Shown: positions 7,958 to 16,300 of the stretch, one piece after another
How positions within the stretch are numbered: the first letter of the stretch is position 1
Layout of the letters: the number at the start of each line of letters is the position of its first letter
Assembly: GCA_900541475.1 (NCBI GenBank)
Contig: UQJV01000016.1
Location: 1 to 40,029 of the forward strand
Length of the DNA: 40,029 nt
From: an uncultured Collinsella sp.
GTDB taxonomy: Bacteria > Actinomycetota > Coriobacteriia > Coriobacteriales > Coriobacteriaceae
Direction: 5' to 3'
Notes under the pieces: generated by a model
Seen by the model: the letters and a program-made list of their open reading frames with translations, nothing else
What the model was told of the DNA's origin: nothing
Database searches by the model: none
Position numbers and translations under genes: made by a program

Positions 7958-8545
7958 ATGGACCGCTATGCCGAGGTAACCCGCAAGACGGGCGAGACCG
8001 ACATTGTCGTAAAGCTCGACCTGGACGGAAGCGGCGTGTGCGATATCTCGACCGGCGTGCCGTTTTTCGACCACATGCTCAACGCTTTTGGCCGCCATGG
8101 TCTGTTCGATCTGACGGTGCACGCGGTGGGCGACGTGGAGGTCGATGCGCACCACACCGTCGAGGACACGGGTATTGTGCTGGGCGAGGCGTTTTGTCAG
8201 GCGCTGGGCGACAAGGCGGGCATTACGCGCTTTGCCGACGCGGCGATCGCCATGGACGAGACGCTTGTGATGGCTGCTGTTGATATTTCGGGCCGCGGGC
8301 AGGCCTACTGCGAGCTGCCCGTGCCCACCGAGCGCGTGGGCAGCTTTGATACCGAGCTGGCCGTCGAGTTCTTCTACGCCTTCGCGCGCGATGCCAAGCT
8401 CACGCTGCACGTTCGCGAACTGGCGGGCGGTAACTCGCATCACATTATCGAGGCCGCCTTTAAGGCCGTGGGCCGCACGATGCGCCACGCCTGCGAGCTC
8501 GATCCCCGCGTGCAGGGCATCCCCAGCACCAAGGGCTCACTGTAA
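7958..8545 (+). CDS. hisB: Imidazoleglycerol-phosphate dehydratase
   Basis: This 195-residue protein has the length of the monofunctional enzyme, with no attached phosphatase domain. The metal-binding His/Glu motifs are all present: FFDHMLNAFGRHG, DAHHTVEDTG, and near the C terminus GGNSHHIIEAAFKA. It dehydrates imidazole glycerol phosphate to imidazole-acetol phosphate. The ATG directly abuts the hisC stop, and AAGGAGGAG inside the end of hisC is the ribosome-binding site. Because the protein lacks a phosphatase domain, histidinol phosphate must be dephosphorylated by another enzyme; the PHP protein at 11927-12838 is the local candidate. Confidence 0.96.
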   Translation: MDRYAEVTRKTGETDIVVKLDLDGSGVCDISTGVPFFDHMLNAFGRHGLFDLTVHAVGDVEVDAHHTVEDTGIVLGEAFCQALGDKAGITRFADAAIAMDETLVMAAVDISGRGQAYCELPVPTERVGSFDTELAVEFFYAFARDAKLTLHVRELAGGNSHHIIEAAFKAVGRTMRHACELDPRVQGIPSTKGSL

Positions 8546-8558
8546 CCGTCACAAGGGT

Positions 8559-8599
8559 AAAACCACCACGAAGGTGCCTGTCCCCTTTGTGGTGGTTTT
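8559..8599. repeat. Inverted repeat with a GGTGCCTGTCCCC core, between hisB and hisH
   Basis: AAAACCACCAC (8559-8569) and GTGGTGGTTTT (8589-8599) are perfect 11-bp inverted repeats around AAGGTGCCTGTCCCCTTT. The core, read on the other strand, is GGGGACAGGCACCTT, a motif I associate with dispersed REP-type repeats in several bacteria (recalled, not checked). It sits inside the his operon just before the hisH ribosome-binding site, where a hairpin could affect hisH translation or mRNA stability. Confidence 0.6.
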
Positions 8600-8624
8600 G
8601 GACAAAGAGAAGAGGGAGGGTCGC

Positions 8625-9326
8625 GTGGGCGAACCGAAGATCGTGGTGGTCGACTACCACAAGGGCAACTTGTCGAGCGTCGTGCGCGGGCTTGCGCGCG
8701 CCGGTGCCGCCGCCTGTACATCGGACGACCTGGAGCAAATCCGCCGCGCCGACGGCCTGGTCATTCCGGGCGTGGGCGCGTTCTATGACGCGATCGCCTT
8801 TATGCGCCAGAGCGGCGAGGAGGCGGCCGTGCTCGATGCCGTTGCCGCCGGAACTCCGCTGCTCGGCATCTGCCTGGGCCTTCAGCTGTTTTTTGAGCGC
8901 GGCAACGAGGGCGTTCCTGCGGGCGAGGGTGTTGCCGTGGACGGCGACGCCTCCGGGCAGGCCGGTGCTCCTTGGGTCGATGGCCTGGGCATCATGCGCG
9001 GTTCGTGCACGCGCTTGGAGTCGAGTCGCCTGAAGGTGCCGCACGTGGGCTGGGACCAGGTGCACATGACGCCCGCCGGGGCGGCCGATCCGTTGCTCGC
9101 CGGTTTTGCCGAGGGCGCCAACATGTACTTCACCCACAGCTACGCGGTGGTCGACGACGCCGATGCCGCTGATGTTTTGGCGTGCACGCACTACACGCGG
9201 AGTTTCCCGTGCATTGTGCGTCACGGCAACGTGTGGGGCTGTCAGTTCCATCCCGAGAAATCCTCTGCGCTGGGCCAGCGCATCCTTAAGAACTTCGTCA
9301 ACATCGTCGAGGAGGCCGGCCGATGA
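8625..9326 (+). CDS. hisH: Imidazole glycerol phosphate synthase, glutaminase subunit
   Basis: The 233-residue class I glutamine amidotransferase starts at GTG 8625, with GGGAGGG 4 nt upstream; an earlier in-frame start would run back through the intergenic repeat. VVDYHKGNL is the family N terminus. The triad is visible as Cys83 (GICLGLQLFF), His209 and Glu211 (CQFHPEKS). It makes ammonia from glutamine and passes it to HisF. Between residues 90 and 125 there is an extra Gly/Ala/Asp-rich insertion before the usual GLGIMRG segment. Its stop overlaps the hisA ATG by 4 bp. Confidence 0.94.
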   Translation: MGEPKIVVVDYHKGNLSSVVRGLARAGAAACTSDDLEQIRRADGLVIPGVGAFYDAIAFMRQSGEEAAVLDAVAAGTPLLGICLGLQLFFERGNEGVPAGEGVAVDGDASGQAGAPWVDGLGIMRGSCTRLESSRLKVPHVGWDQVHMTPAGAADPLLAGFAEGANMYFTHSYAVVDDADAADVLACTHYTRSFPCIVRHGNVWGCQFHPEKSSALGQRILKNFVNIVEEAGR

Positions 9327-10066
9327 TCCTGTTTCCTGCAATCGATTTGATCGGCGGCAAGGTCGTGCGCCTGGAGCGCGGCGACCGGAGCCGCTGCAAG
9401 GTATATTCCGACGACCCCGTGGCCGTTGCTCGCTCCTTTGCCGAGCAGGGTGCGAGCTGGGTGCACGTCGTCGACCTGTCCGCTGCCTTTGGCGAGGACG
9501 AGGACGCGTGCGCTGCCAACTCGGCGGCGATTAAGGCTATCTGCGGCGTCGACGGCCTGTCCGTGGACGTGGGCGGCGGCGTTCGCTCGCTCGCGCGCAT
9601 CGACGAGCTGGCCGGCTACGGCGCGCGTCGCATTGCGCTGGGCACCGTGCTGGTGACTGAGCCGGGTTTTGCCGAGGTGGCGGCCCAAGGCTTTGGCGAG
9701 CTGCTGGTGGCAGATATTGCCGCCCGTAACGGCCAGGTCAAGGTGAACGGTTGGCGCGACGGTGCGGGTGTGGCGCTCGACGATGCCGTGGCGCAGCTCA
9801 CGGAGCTGGGCTTTAAACATCTGGTGTATACCGATATCGCGCGCGACGGTATGCAGACGGGCATCGACGCGGCAGCATATCGCCATGTGGCCGAGGTCGC
9901 GGGCTTTCCCGTTGTGGCGTCGGGCGGCATCTCGACGCTCGACGATATCCGTGCGCTCGCCGCGGTGGGCGAGGATGCCATCGAGGGTGCCATTACCGGT
10001 CGTGCGCTCTACGAGGGCAACTTTACGCTGGTACAGGCGTTGGCCGCCGCGCGAGGGGAGGAGTAG
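9323..10066 (+). CDS. hisA: ProFAR isomerase (HisA)
   Basis: This 247-residue TIM barrel has the N-terminal catalytic Asp8 in FPAIDLIGGKVVRL and the second aspartate Asp171 in YTDIARDGMQTG. Phosphate-binding glycines appear at VGGGVRS and SGGIS. It isomerises ProFAR to PRFAR. The ATG overlaps the hisH stop in an ATGA arrangement and hisF starts 3 bp after its stop with GGGGAGGAG upstream, so hisH, hisA and hisF are tightly coupled. A PriA-type dual role in tryptophan synthesis cannot be judged from sequence alone. Confidence 0.94.
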   Translation: MILFPAIDLIGGKVVRLERGDRSRCKVYSDDPVAVARSFAEQGASWVHVVDLSAAFGEDEDACAANSAAIKAICGVDGLSVDVGGGVRSLARIDELAGYGARRIALGTVLVTEPGFAEVAAQGFGELLVADIAARNGQVKVNGWRDGAGVALDDAVAQLTELGFKHLVYTDIARDGMQTGIDAAAYRHVAEVAGFPVVASGGISTLDDIRALAAVGEDAIEGAITGRALYEGNFTLVQALAAARGEE

Positions 10067-10069
10067 CCC

Positions 10070-10852
10070 ATGCTTACCAAACGCGTCATTCCCTGCCTGG
10101 ACGTTAAGGACGGCCGCGTGGTCAAGGGCGTCAACTTTGTGAGCCTGCGCGATGCCGGCGATCCGGTGGAGCTGGCCCGCGCCTACGATCGCGAGGGTGC
10201 GGACGAGGTCGTCTTCCTGGACATTACCGCCACGAGTGACAACCGCGCGACGACTATCGAGATGGCAGCGCACGCGGCCGAGGAGCTCGCCATTCCCTAT
10301 ACCGTTGGCGGTGGCTTTCGCGACCTGGCGGGCATGCGCGCCATGGTTGCAGCCGGTGCTGACAAGGTGTCGCTCAACTCTGCCGCCGTGCGCGATCCGT
10401 CGTTGATCAGCCAGGCCGCCGCGGCGTTTGGCAGCCAGGCCGTGGTTGTGGCGATTGATGCCAAGCGCGTTGGCCTGCCTGGGCAGCCGGGTGCCGACAG
10501 GTGGGAGGTCTTCACGGCGGGCGGTCGCAACGCCACGGGTATCGACGCGGTGGCGTGGGCCGAGGAGGCGGCTCGCCGCGGCGCCGGTGAGATCTTGCTC
10601 ACCAGCATGGATCGCGACGGCACCAAGGCCGGCTTTGACCTGGCACTCACCCGTGCCGTGGCGCGCGCGGTGCCGATTCCCGTCATCGCGAGCGGCGGCG
10701 TGGGTACGCTCGAGCATTTTGCCGAGGGCGTGATCGAGGGCGAAGCCGACGCCGTACTGGCGGCCAGCGTCTTTCACTTTGGAACCTTCAGCATTCGCCA
10801 GGTGAAGGAATATATGGCCAGCCAGGGCATCCCTGTCAGGTTGGACTTCTAG
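10070..10852 (+). CDS. hisF: Imidazole glycerol phosphate synthase, cyclase subunit
   Basis: This 260-residue TIM barrel starts MLTKRVIPCLDVKDGRVVKG, with catalytic Asp11. The second aspartate lies in VVVAIDAKR and the phosphate sites in VGGGFRD and ASGGVG. With HisH it converts PRFAR and ammonia to imidazole glycerol phosphate and AICAR. AICAR is the substrate of PurH, encoded at 33774 in this window. After hisF the operon is interrupted by a 99-nt hairpin repeat before hisI. Confidence 0.96.
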   Translation: MLTKRVIPCLDVKDGRVVKGVNFVSLRDAGDPVELARAYDREGADEVVFLDITATSDNRATTIEMAAHAAEELAIPYTVGGGFRDLAGMRAMVAAGADKVSLNSAAVRDPSLISQAAAAFGSQAVVVAIDAKRVGLPGQPGADRWEVFTAGGRNATGIDAVAWAEEAARRGAGEILLTSMDRDGTKAGFDLALTRAVARAVPIPVIASGGVGTLEHFAEGVIEGEADAVLAASVFHFGTFSIRQVKEYMASQGIPVRLDF

Positions 10853-10860
10853 CGCTGCGG

Positions 10861-10959
10861 CTTGCCCAGGTGCCGCATCTTGCCGCTCAAACCGTCGCTC
10901 GCGTACCAAAGTACGCGTCGCTCCTCTTTCGCGGCAACCTGCGGCACCTGGACAACCCT
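10861..10959. repeat. ~100-nt nested hairpin repeat, copy 1 (between hisF and hisI)
   Basis: Outer arms 10866-10886 and 10931-10951 pair at 19 of 21 positions. They enclose a second perfect hairpin, GCGTAC (10901-10906) with GTACGC (10911-10916), embedded in CTCAAACCGTCGCT and CGCTCCTCTTTC. A second copy lies at 35385-35484. No T tract follows, so this is not a simple terminator. It separates the hisF and hisI reading frames and could reduce transcription or stabilise the upstream mRNA. Confidence 0.8.
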
Positions 10960-11000
10960 CGCCGACCTGCGGGGCTTACTGTTATTACTTGGGAGAAATG

Positions 11001-11342
11001 ATGACTGAGGTAGTAGAAGCTGCTGATCTTAAATACGACGCTCGCGGGCTGATTCCTTGTGTGGTTCAGCAATATGACACCGGCGAGGTGCTTATGGTTG
11101 CTTGGATGAACGAGGAATCGGTGGGGCTGACGCTCAAGACCGGGACCACGTGGTTTTGGAGTCGCAGCCGTCAGGAGCTCTGGAACAAGGGCGCGACGAG
11201 TGGCAACATGCAGGAGGTCAAGGAGCTCTGGGCCGACTGCGATAGCGATACGCTGCTGGTCAAGGTGGACTCACCGGGCCCGGCCTGCCATACCGGCAAC
11301 CGTACCTGCTTCTTTAAGCGCGTGGAAGGGGGAGTGCGATGA
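11001..11342 (+). CDS. hisI: Phosphoribosyl-AMP cyclohydrolase
   Basis: The 113-residue protein has all expected motifs: WMNEES, WSRSRQELWNKG, GNMQ, DCDSDTLL and the metal-binding C-terminal CHTGNRTCF. It opens the adenine ring of phosphoribosyl-AMP. It lacks a HisE domain, which is encoded separately at 11582. ATG 11001 is preferred: GGGAG is 5 nt upstream, while the ATG at 10998 would be too close. Its stop overlaps the next small ORF's ATG by 4 bp. Confidence 0.94.
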   Translation: MTEVVEAADLKYDARGLIPCVVQQYDTGEVLMVAWMNEESVGLTLKTGTTWFWSRSRQELWNKGATSGNMQEVKELWADCDSDTLLVKVDSPGPACHTGNRTCFFKRVEGGVR

Positions 11343-11566
11343 AAGTCGTGACGCCGTTCGAGGTCGCCGAATGCAACACCGAGCTCCTCCGCGCGGGCGT
11401 GCCATGCCGCGTGCACCTGACTGATGCCTGCGGGGCGCAGTCGCTTTGGCTCGAGGCCGAGAAGGAAAGGCTCAATGAGGCCCATGCCGTCATCGTCGAG
11501 TTCTTTGAGAAAAAGGGCGCAAAGCCTCGGTTCGATGAGACCGGTACCTACTTTACGCTGCAGTAA
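11339..11566 (+). CDS. Small conserved-looking protein within the his operon, function unknown
   Basis: This 75-residue ORF starts at an ATGA overlap with the hisI stop and has GGGGGAG just upstream, so it is translationally coupled and very probably real. It contains VPCRVHLTDACGAQSLWLEA in the first half, an acidic/basic helix (about residues 40-60) and ends FDETGTYFTLQ. There is no signal peptide or membrane segment. It may belong to a small coriobacterial family that annotation pipelines call RDAC; I recall this name only and could not check it. Its place between the two enzymes acting on PR-ATP and PR-AMP suggests an accessory or regulatory role, but no function is claimed. Confidence 0.75.
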   Translation: MKVVTPFEVAECNTELLRAGVPCRVHLTDACGAQSLWLEAEKERLNEAHAVIVEFFEKKGAKPRFDETGTYFTLQ

Positions 11567-11581
11567 CGAGAGGAAATAACC

Positions 11582-11899
11582 ATGGGAGTCAGAACAGCTA
11601 ACGTGCAGCCGGGAAACATCGGTGAGACGCTGACGGGACTGGCCGAGGTGATTCACGGTCGTCGCGACGCATCGCCGCAGGAGAGCTATACCGCGCGTCT
11701 GCTGACCGACGTCGAGGACGAGCTTCTCAAGAAGCTTGCCGAGGAGGCGAGCGAGGTGATCATGGCCTGCAAGGATAACGACCACGATCACATCCGCTAC
11801 GAGGCCGGCGACCTGATCTACCACCTGCTCGTGACGCTCGAGCGCTACGGCATCACCCTCGACGAACTGGCCGGCGAACTCAACGCCCGCCGCCACTAG
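11582..11899 (+). CDS. hisE: Phosphoribosyl-ATP pyrophosphatase
   Basis: This 105-residue all-alpha protein of the MazG/HisE type removes pyrophosphate from phosphoribosyl-ATP. Characteristic residues are SYTARLL, then KKLAEEASEVIMA, then the metal-binding EAGDLIYHLLV. GAGAGGAA is 8-9 nt upstream of ATG 11582. It is the last gene of the his operon; its stop codon lies inside a short inverted repeat shared with the end of the convergent phosphatase gene. Confidence 0.93.
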   Translation: MGVRTANVQPGNIGETLTGLAEVIHGRRDASPQESYTARLLTDVEDELLKKLAEEASEVIMACKDNDHDHIRYEAGDLIYHLLVTLERYGITLDELAGELNARRH

Positions 11900-11927
11900 T
11901 CATTGGGGACGTTCTTAAACGACTAGT
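11895..11927. repeat. GGGGAC-type dispersed repeat at the convergent hisE/phosphatase junction
   Basis: ACTAGTC (11895-11901) and GACTAGT (11921-11927) are inverted repeats around TTGGGGACGTTCTTAAAC. The 26-bp stretch 11901-11926 matches 32826-32851 at 22 of 26 positions. The element carries the stop codon of hisE on one strand and touches the stop codon of the minus-strand phosphatase gene. There is no T run, so terminator activity is doubtful. Confidence 0.6.
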
Positions 11928-12838
11928 TAGGCGAGGGGCGTGGATTCCCATTCGCCGGTGGGGTGGGGGATATCGAAGGCCCGGTAGCCGCAGTCGTAGG
12001 CGTGGGCCTGGGCCTCGCGGATGTTCCAGCAGATGTCGCAGGCGCGGTGCGCGTCCGAGCCAAAGGTGATGGGCACCTCGGCATGGGCGAAGCGGCGCAA
12101 CAGCCCGGTCGCGGGGTAGTAATCGTCGAGCCCCTTGCGCGGTGCGGCGGTCGAGACCTCAACGCGGCGACCCGTATCGTGGGCGCATTCGGCCATCTGC
12201 TTCCAAAACGGCGCGGGGTCAAAGTCGGGTGCAAAGCCTTCCTTCGAAAAGCGCATGACCAGGTCGGGATGGGCCATCGCGTCAAAGTTGAGTGAGCTTT
12301 CGCAAGCACGGCACCAGTCGTCGACGTAGCACTCCCACACGCCGCGCACGCCTAAGTTTTCCCAAACATGCAGGTTGGTATCGTCGTCGATCCAACCGCA
12401 AAGGGAATCGGGTGTATCGGGGCGCGCGACGTCCTCTGTCCCTGCCGTGCCCGCGGCGCCTGCCGCAATATCGCCCGGGTTGCCAATCCAGTGCACGCTG
12501 CCCAGACGTACGACGGCGCCCTGGGACCAGTGCTCTACCAAGGGCTCGCAGCCCTCGTACCAATCGCATTCAAAACCGTAGATAAAGGTGAGCTCCGGCG
12601 CAATCTGCGCGGCGAGTTTGCGGGCGTCCTCAAAGGCCAAACGATGTGCCGGCAAGTCGCCCTCGACGACCTGCACCTCGCAGTTAGCATCCATACTGGC
12701 GGGCAGGGTAAGGTGGTCGGTCGAGACCATGACGCGGCAGCCGGCGGCAGCAGCGGCACGGACGTTGTCCTCGAACGAGGCGTGCCCGTCCGAGAACGAG
12801 GTATGAGTATGGCAATCGACCAGCGGGCAGGCGGGCAT
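11927..12838 (-). CDS. PHP-family phosphatase, probable histidinol-phosphatase
   Basis: The 303-residue protein has the metal-binding pattern of PHP phosphoesterases: His10 and His12 (VDCHTHTSFSDG), Asp41-His42 (STDHLT), Glu90 (GFECDWYEG), His116 (GSVHWIG), His189 (MAHPDLV), and Asp261/His263 (GSDAHR). The HTHTSFSDG start and GFE/GSVH/SDAH set are those of HisJ/HisK-type histidinol-phosphatases. The his operon ending 28 bp away lacks this step, so the assignment is well supported by context. AAGGAG lies upstream of the ATG at 12838; a longer in-frame start has no such site. It is convergent with the operon, so it is transcribed separately. A general PHP phosphatase is the alternative. Confidence 0.82.
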   Translation of the reverse strand: MPACPLVDCHTHTSFSDGHASFEDNVRAAAAAGCRVMVSTDHLTLPASMDANCEVQVVEGDLPAHRLAFEDARKLAAQIAPELTFIYGFECDWYEGCEPLVEHWSQGAVVRLGSVHWIGNPGDIAAGAAGTAGTEDVARPDTPDSLCGWIDDDTNLHVWENLGVRGVWECYVDDWCRACESSLNFDAMAHPDLVMRFSKEGFAPDFDPAPFWKQMAECAHDTGRRVEVSTAAPRKGLDDYYPATGLLRRFAHAEVPITFGSDAHRACDICWNIREAQAHAYDCGYRAFDIPHPTGEWESTPLA

Positions 12839-12958
12839 GGCGACTCCTTTGCATTTGGTGAATCCGCTCCATTGTAATGGTGCAGCTCTCAACACGCCGC
12901 GCACGCCGGGTGCCGAAATCGAGTGGAAAGGCGGGGCGGCGCGTGCCGGCGCCGGCGA

Positions 12959-13378
12959 CTACTTGCTTCGTGCCGCCGCGCGTTTGGCCTGCACTGTTAC
13001 CATCGCGTGTCTCACGGCGGTGATGGGGCGATAGCGGATCATACGCGGTCCCGACCAACGCATAACCTCGCGGATCTTCTCGCGCATGGCAGGCCGGTAA
13101 CAATGCGAAGGACATGCCGAGCAAAATGTCTTGGTGCCCATGTGCGGGCAGTGCTCAATGCGCGCGATGGCGTATTTCTGCAGCTCGGCGCATTCGGGGC
13201 AGAGCGTAATGGTTCGAAGGCCGAGTTTCACGCGCACGGACTCATCGTCGCCAGCCTGTTCGACCACATGCCCGCCGCCATGATGCCCACGACACCACAG
13301 CGCAATCATCTGCGACACCATTTGGGCCTCACGCTCACGTTTGCGTGCTAGCTCCGGTGTGTCGACTGGGCGCGCCAT
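12959..13378 (-). CDS. YgbA-like, nitrous-oxide-stimulated promoter family protein
   Basis: The 139-residue protein has the hallmark of the YgbA family (Pfam name: nitrous oxide-stimulated promoter): CPHMGTKTFCSACPSHCY at 77-94, preceded by LCPECAEL at 60. Together these place Cys60, 63, 77, 86, 89 and 93, a likely metal or iron-sulphur site, followed by an Arg-rich C terminus with MRWSGPRM. The family is known as NO-responsive in enterobacteria; its biochemistry is unclear. Its ATG overlaps the stop of the upstream ABC transporter gene by one base (TAATG), so the two are translationally coupled. Confidence 0.85.
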   Translation of the reverse strand: MARPVDTPELARKREREAQMVSQMIALWCRGHHGGGHVVEQAGDDESVRVKLGLRTITLCPECAELQKYAIARIEHCPHMGTKTFCSACPSHCYRPAMREKIREVMRWSGPRMIRYRPITAVRHAMVTVQAKRAAARSK

Positions 13379-16300
13379 TAGCTCAGCCTCCCGTGCTCGA
13401 CCGAAAGCGAGAAATCGGCAAACGCGTAGGTGCTGGCACGGTGGCTCACGAGCACAATGGTCTTGCCGCGGCGCTTGAGCTCGTCGATTGCCTGCATCAC
13501 GGACGCCTCGTTGAGAGCATCGAGCGCGCTGGTGGGTTCGTCGAGCAAGATGAAGGGTGCGTCGTTGAGGAAGATGCGCGCAAGGCCGATGCGCTGGCGC
13601 TCGCCGCCCGAAAGCGAGTCGCCCAGCTCGGCAACGGGCGTGTCGAGTCCCTGCGGCAGACGGTCGATGAGCGTGGTGAGTGAGGCGGAGCGGCAAGCGT
13701 CGAGCAGCTCGGCATCGGTGGCGCTGGCGTGCGCAACCAGCAGATTCTCGCGTACGGTGCCGCAGAACAGATGTGTGTCCTGGGTCATATAGGCCTCGTG
13801 GCTGCGCAGGCTCGCCGTGTTGATGTGGCGGGCATCGACGCCGCTCACCGTGATGGTGCCGGCTGCGGGGTCCCAAAAGCGCATGAGCAGCTTAAGCAGC
13901 GTCGACTTGCCCGAGCCCGAGCGCCCCATGATGCAGGTCATGGTGCCGGGCGCAAAGGTGCAGGTCACGTCGTCGAGGATGAGACTCGAAGCGGGGTCAT
14001 TCGCGGCCTGCTCTGTGGCGTCGGCACCACTCACGTCCACGCCGTCCGCATAGCTAAAGCTCACATGCTCGGCTGCGGCGCCGGCAAACTCAACGTCCTG
14101 TCCGTCGGCGACCTCGGCGCACTGGGGCTGCTCGTCGAGCAAATCGAGCACGCGTGCGCCCGAGGCGAGCGTCTCCTGCAGTGAGGCGCCCAAGCGGCTC
14201 ACGGCCATCACCGAGCCAAACGACGACACAAAGGTAAAGACGGCGACAAACGCTGCGGCAAAATCAATCGTTCCCGCAGCCACCAGCTGCAGCGCGCGTC
14301 CGAGCATCACCAGATTGGCCGCAAGAATAAGCGCATCGGAAACGGCCTCGCTGGCCGCCTGGCGGCGCTTGAGGCGCGCGTCCACGGCGCCGACTTGCTC
14401 GGTCAGTTTGCCCAGGGCACGGCTGCGATCGGCGCCACCGACAAACTGGATAGTCTCGGACGCGCCGCGTAGACTGTCGAGCACAAAGGCACCCAGCTTA
14501 CCGGCGCCCTCGCGGCTCTGGCGGCCGGTGGTGCCGCACGCCTTGGCCGAGGTCAGGGGCAGCAGCACGCCCAGGACCGCGTAGGCCACGAGCGCGATGC
14601 CCGCGAGCTCGGGGCTCACAGCCAGCAAAAAGCCCTCAAACACAACGGTGCAGACCAGACCTATGGCAATGGGCGAGATGGTGTGCGCGTAGAAGACCTC
14701 GAGCAGCTCGATATCCGAGGTGACCAGGCTCACGAGCTCGCCCTTGCCGCGGCCCTCGAGCTTGGCGGGGGCGAGCTGGCGCAGGGCGCCAAACACCAGG
14801 TCGCGAATGTGTGCGAGCAGACGGAATGCGATGTAATGGTTGCAGAGCTGCTCGCCGTAGTGGAGCGGCCCGCGTGCGATGCCGCAGGCGGCACAGGCCG
14901 CGCATGCTGCGATCAGACCAAGCCCCAAGGCGTTGCGGCCCAGCGCGGCCATAAGGCCGAGGGCACCAAAGGCCGGCACGAACGCGGCGGTGAGCATGCC
15001 GATGCTGCCCAGCGCGACGGCTAGCACAAGCCAGCCGGCAAGCGGTCGGATGAGCCCCATCATGCGCCACATGATGGACGGCGCCGAGCGACGGGCGCGG
15101 CCGGAGTCAGGCGCCGCGGTAGCGGAAGACGAGCCGGCACCGTTGAGGCCATCGGTACGGGCGGTGCTGCCGTCAACAGCCTCAACCGCGCCGGCATCCT
15201 CGGCATCACCCTCCGCATACGCATATGCCGAGAGCTGCTCCTGGCTGTTCCACATGCGCGCATAGACGCCCGCGGTGGCCAAAAGCTCGCCGTGAGTCCC
15301 GCGTTCGGCAATGCGGCCGCGTTCCAGCACCAGGATCTGATCGGCGTCCACGATTGTCGACAGGCGGTGTGCCACCATAATTACAGTGTGCCCGCCGGCG
15401 AGCGATGCAATGACCTCGCCGATTGCGGCTTCGCTTGCGGCATCGACGTTGCTCGTAGCCTCGTCAAACACATAGATCGGCGAGTCGTGCAGCAGGGCGC
15501 GTGCCATGCACACGCGCTGGCGCTGGCCACCCGAAAGGTTGGTGCCGCCCTCGTTAATCACCATGTCGAGCCCGCCGTTGGCCTGCACAAAGGCCGCCAC
15601 GCGCGTGCGGCCGAGCGCGCGCAAAAGCTCGGCGTCGGTGGCGTTGGGCTGGGCGAGCAGCAGGTTGTCGCGCAGGGTGCCGGCAAACAGGTAGCCGTTG
15701 GTGGGCACCAGCGTGACGGCGCGCATGAGTGAGGCGGCCGTGGCATCGCACAGCTCGACGCCGCCGATGCGAACGCTGCCACGGTAGGCACCCTTGCGGC
15801 CCGCGATAATCCCCGCGAGCGTGGACTTGCCGCCGCCGCTTTCGCCCACGAGTGCCACGAGCGAGCCGTGCGCAATGGTCGCGCTGGCGCTGTCCAGCAC
15901 TGTGCGGTCGCCGTATGCATAGCTCACGCCCGCGAGCTCGATATCGCCGCGACCGTCAAGCTCAACATCGCCGCGCTCGGGCTCGGGCGTATCCAAAATG
16001 CCAAACATGCGGCGCGAGGCGGCCATGCCGTTCATGGCCGTGTGGAACAGCGATCCCAGGCGGCGCATAGGCAAAAAGAACTCCTGCGACAGAAAGACGA
16101 TGAGGAAGGCAGCCTCAAAGCCAATCTTGCCCATGGCGAGCTGCAGCGTGGCTACGATAATGCCGAACGCGGCGCCCATATAGACGACCAGGTCCATAAC
16201 GCAAATGGAGCGCAGCTGCATCACCAGCAGGCGCATGGTCGCTGTGCGGAAACGCTCGGACTCGGCGTTGATGCGCTCGTGCCAGCTGCGATCGGCCTGG

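Noticed and set aside
13378..13876. N-terminal extension of the YgbA-like frame into the ABC gene (to 13876)
   Set aside because: The added residues are Arg/His-rich shadow sequence; ATG 13378 overlapping the transporter stop gives the expected family length and start.
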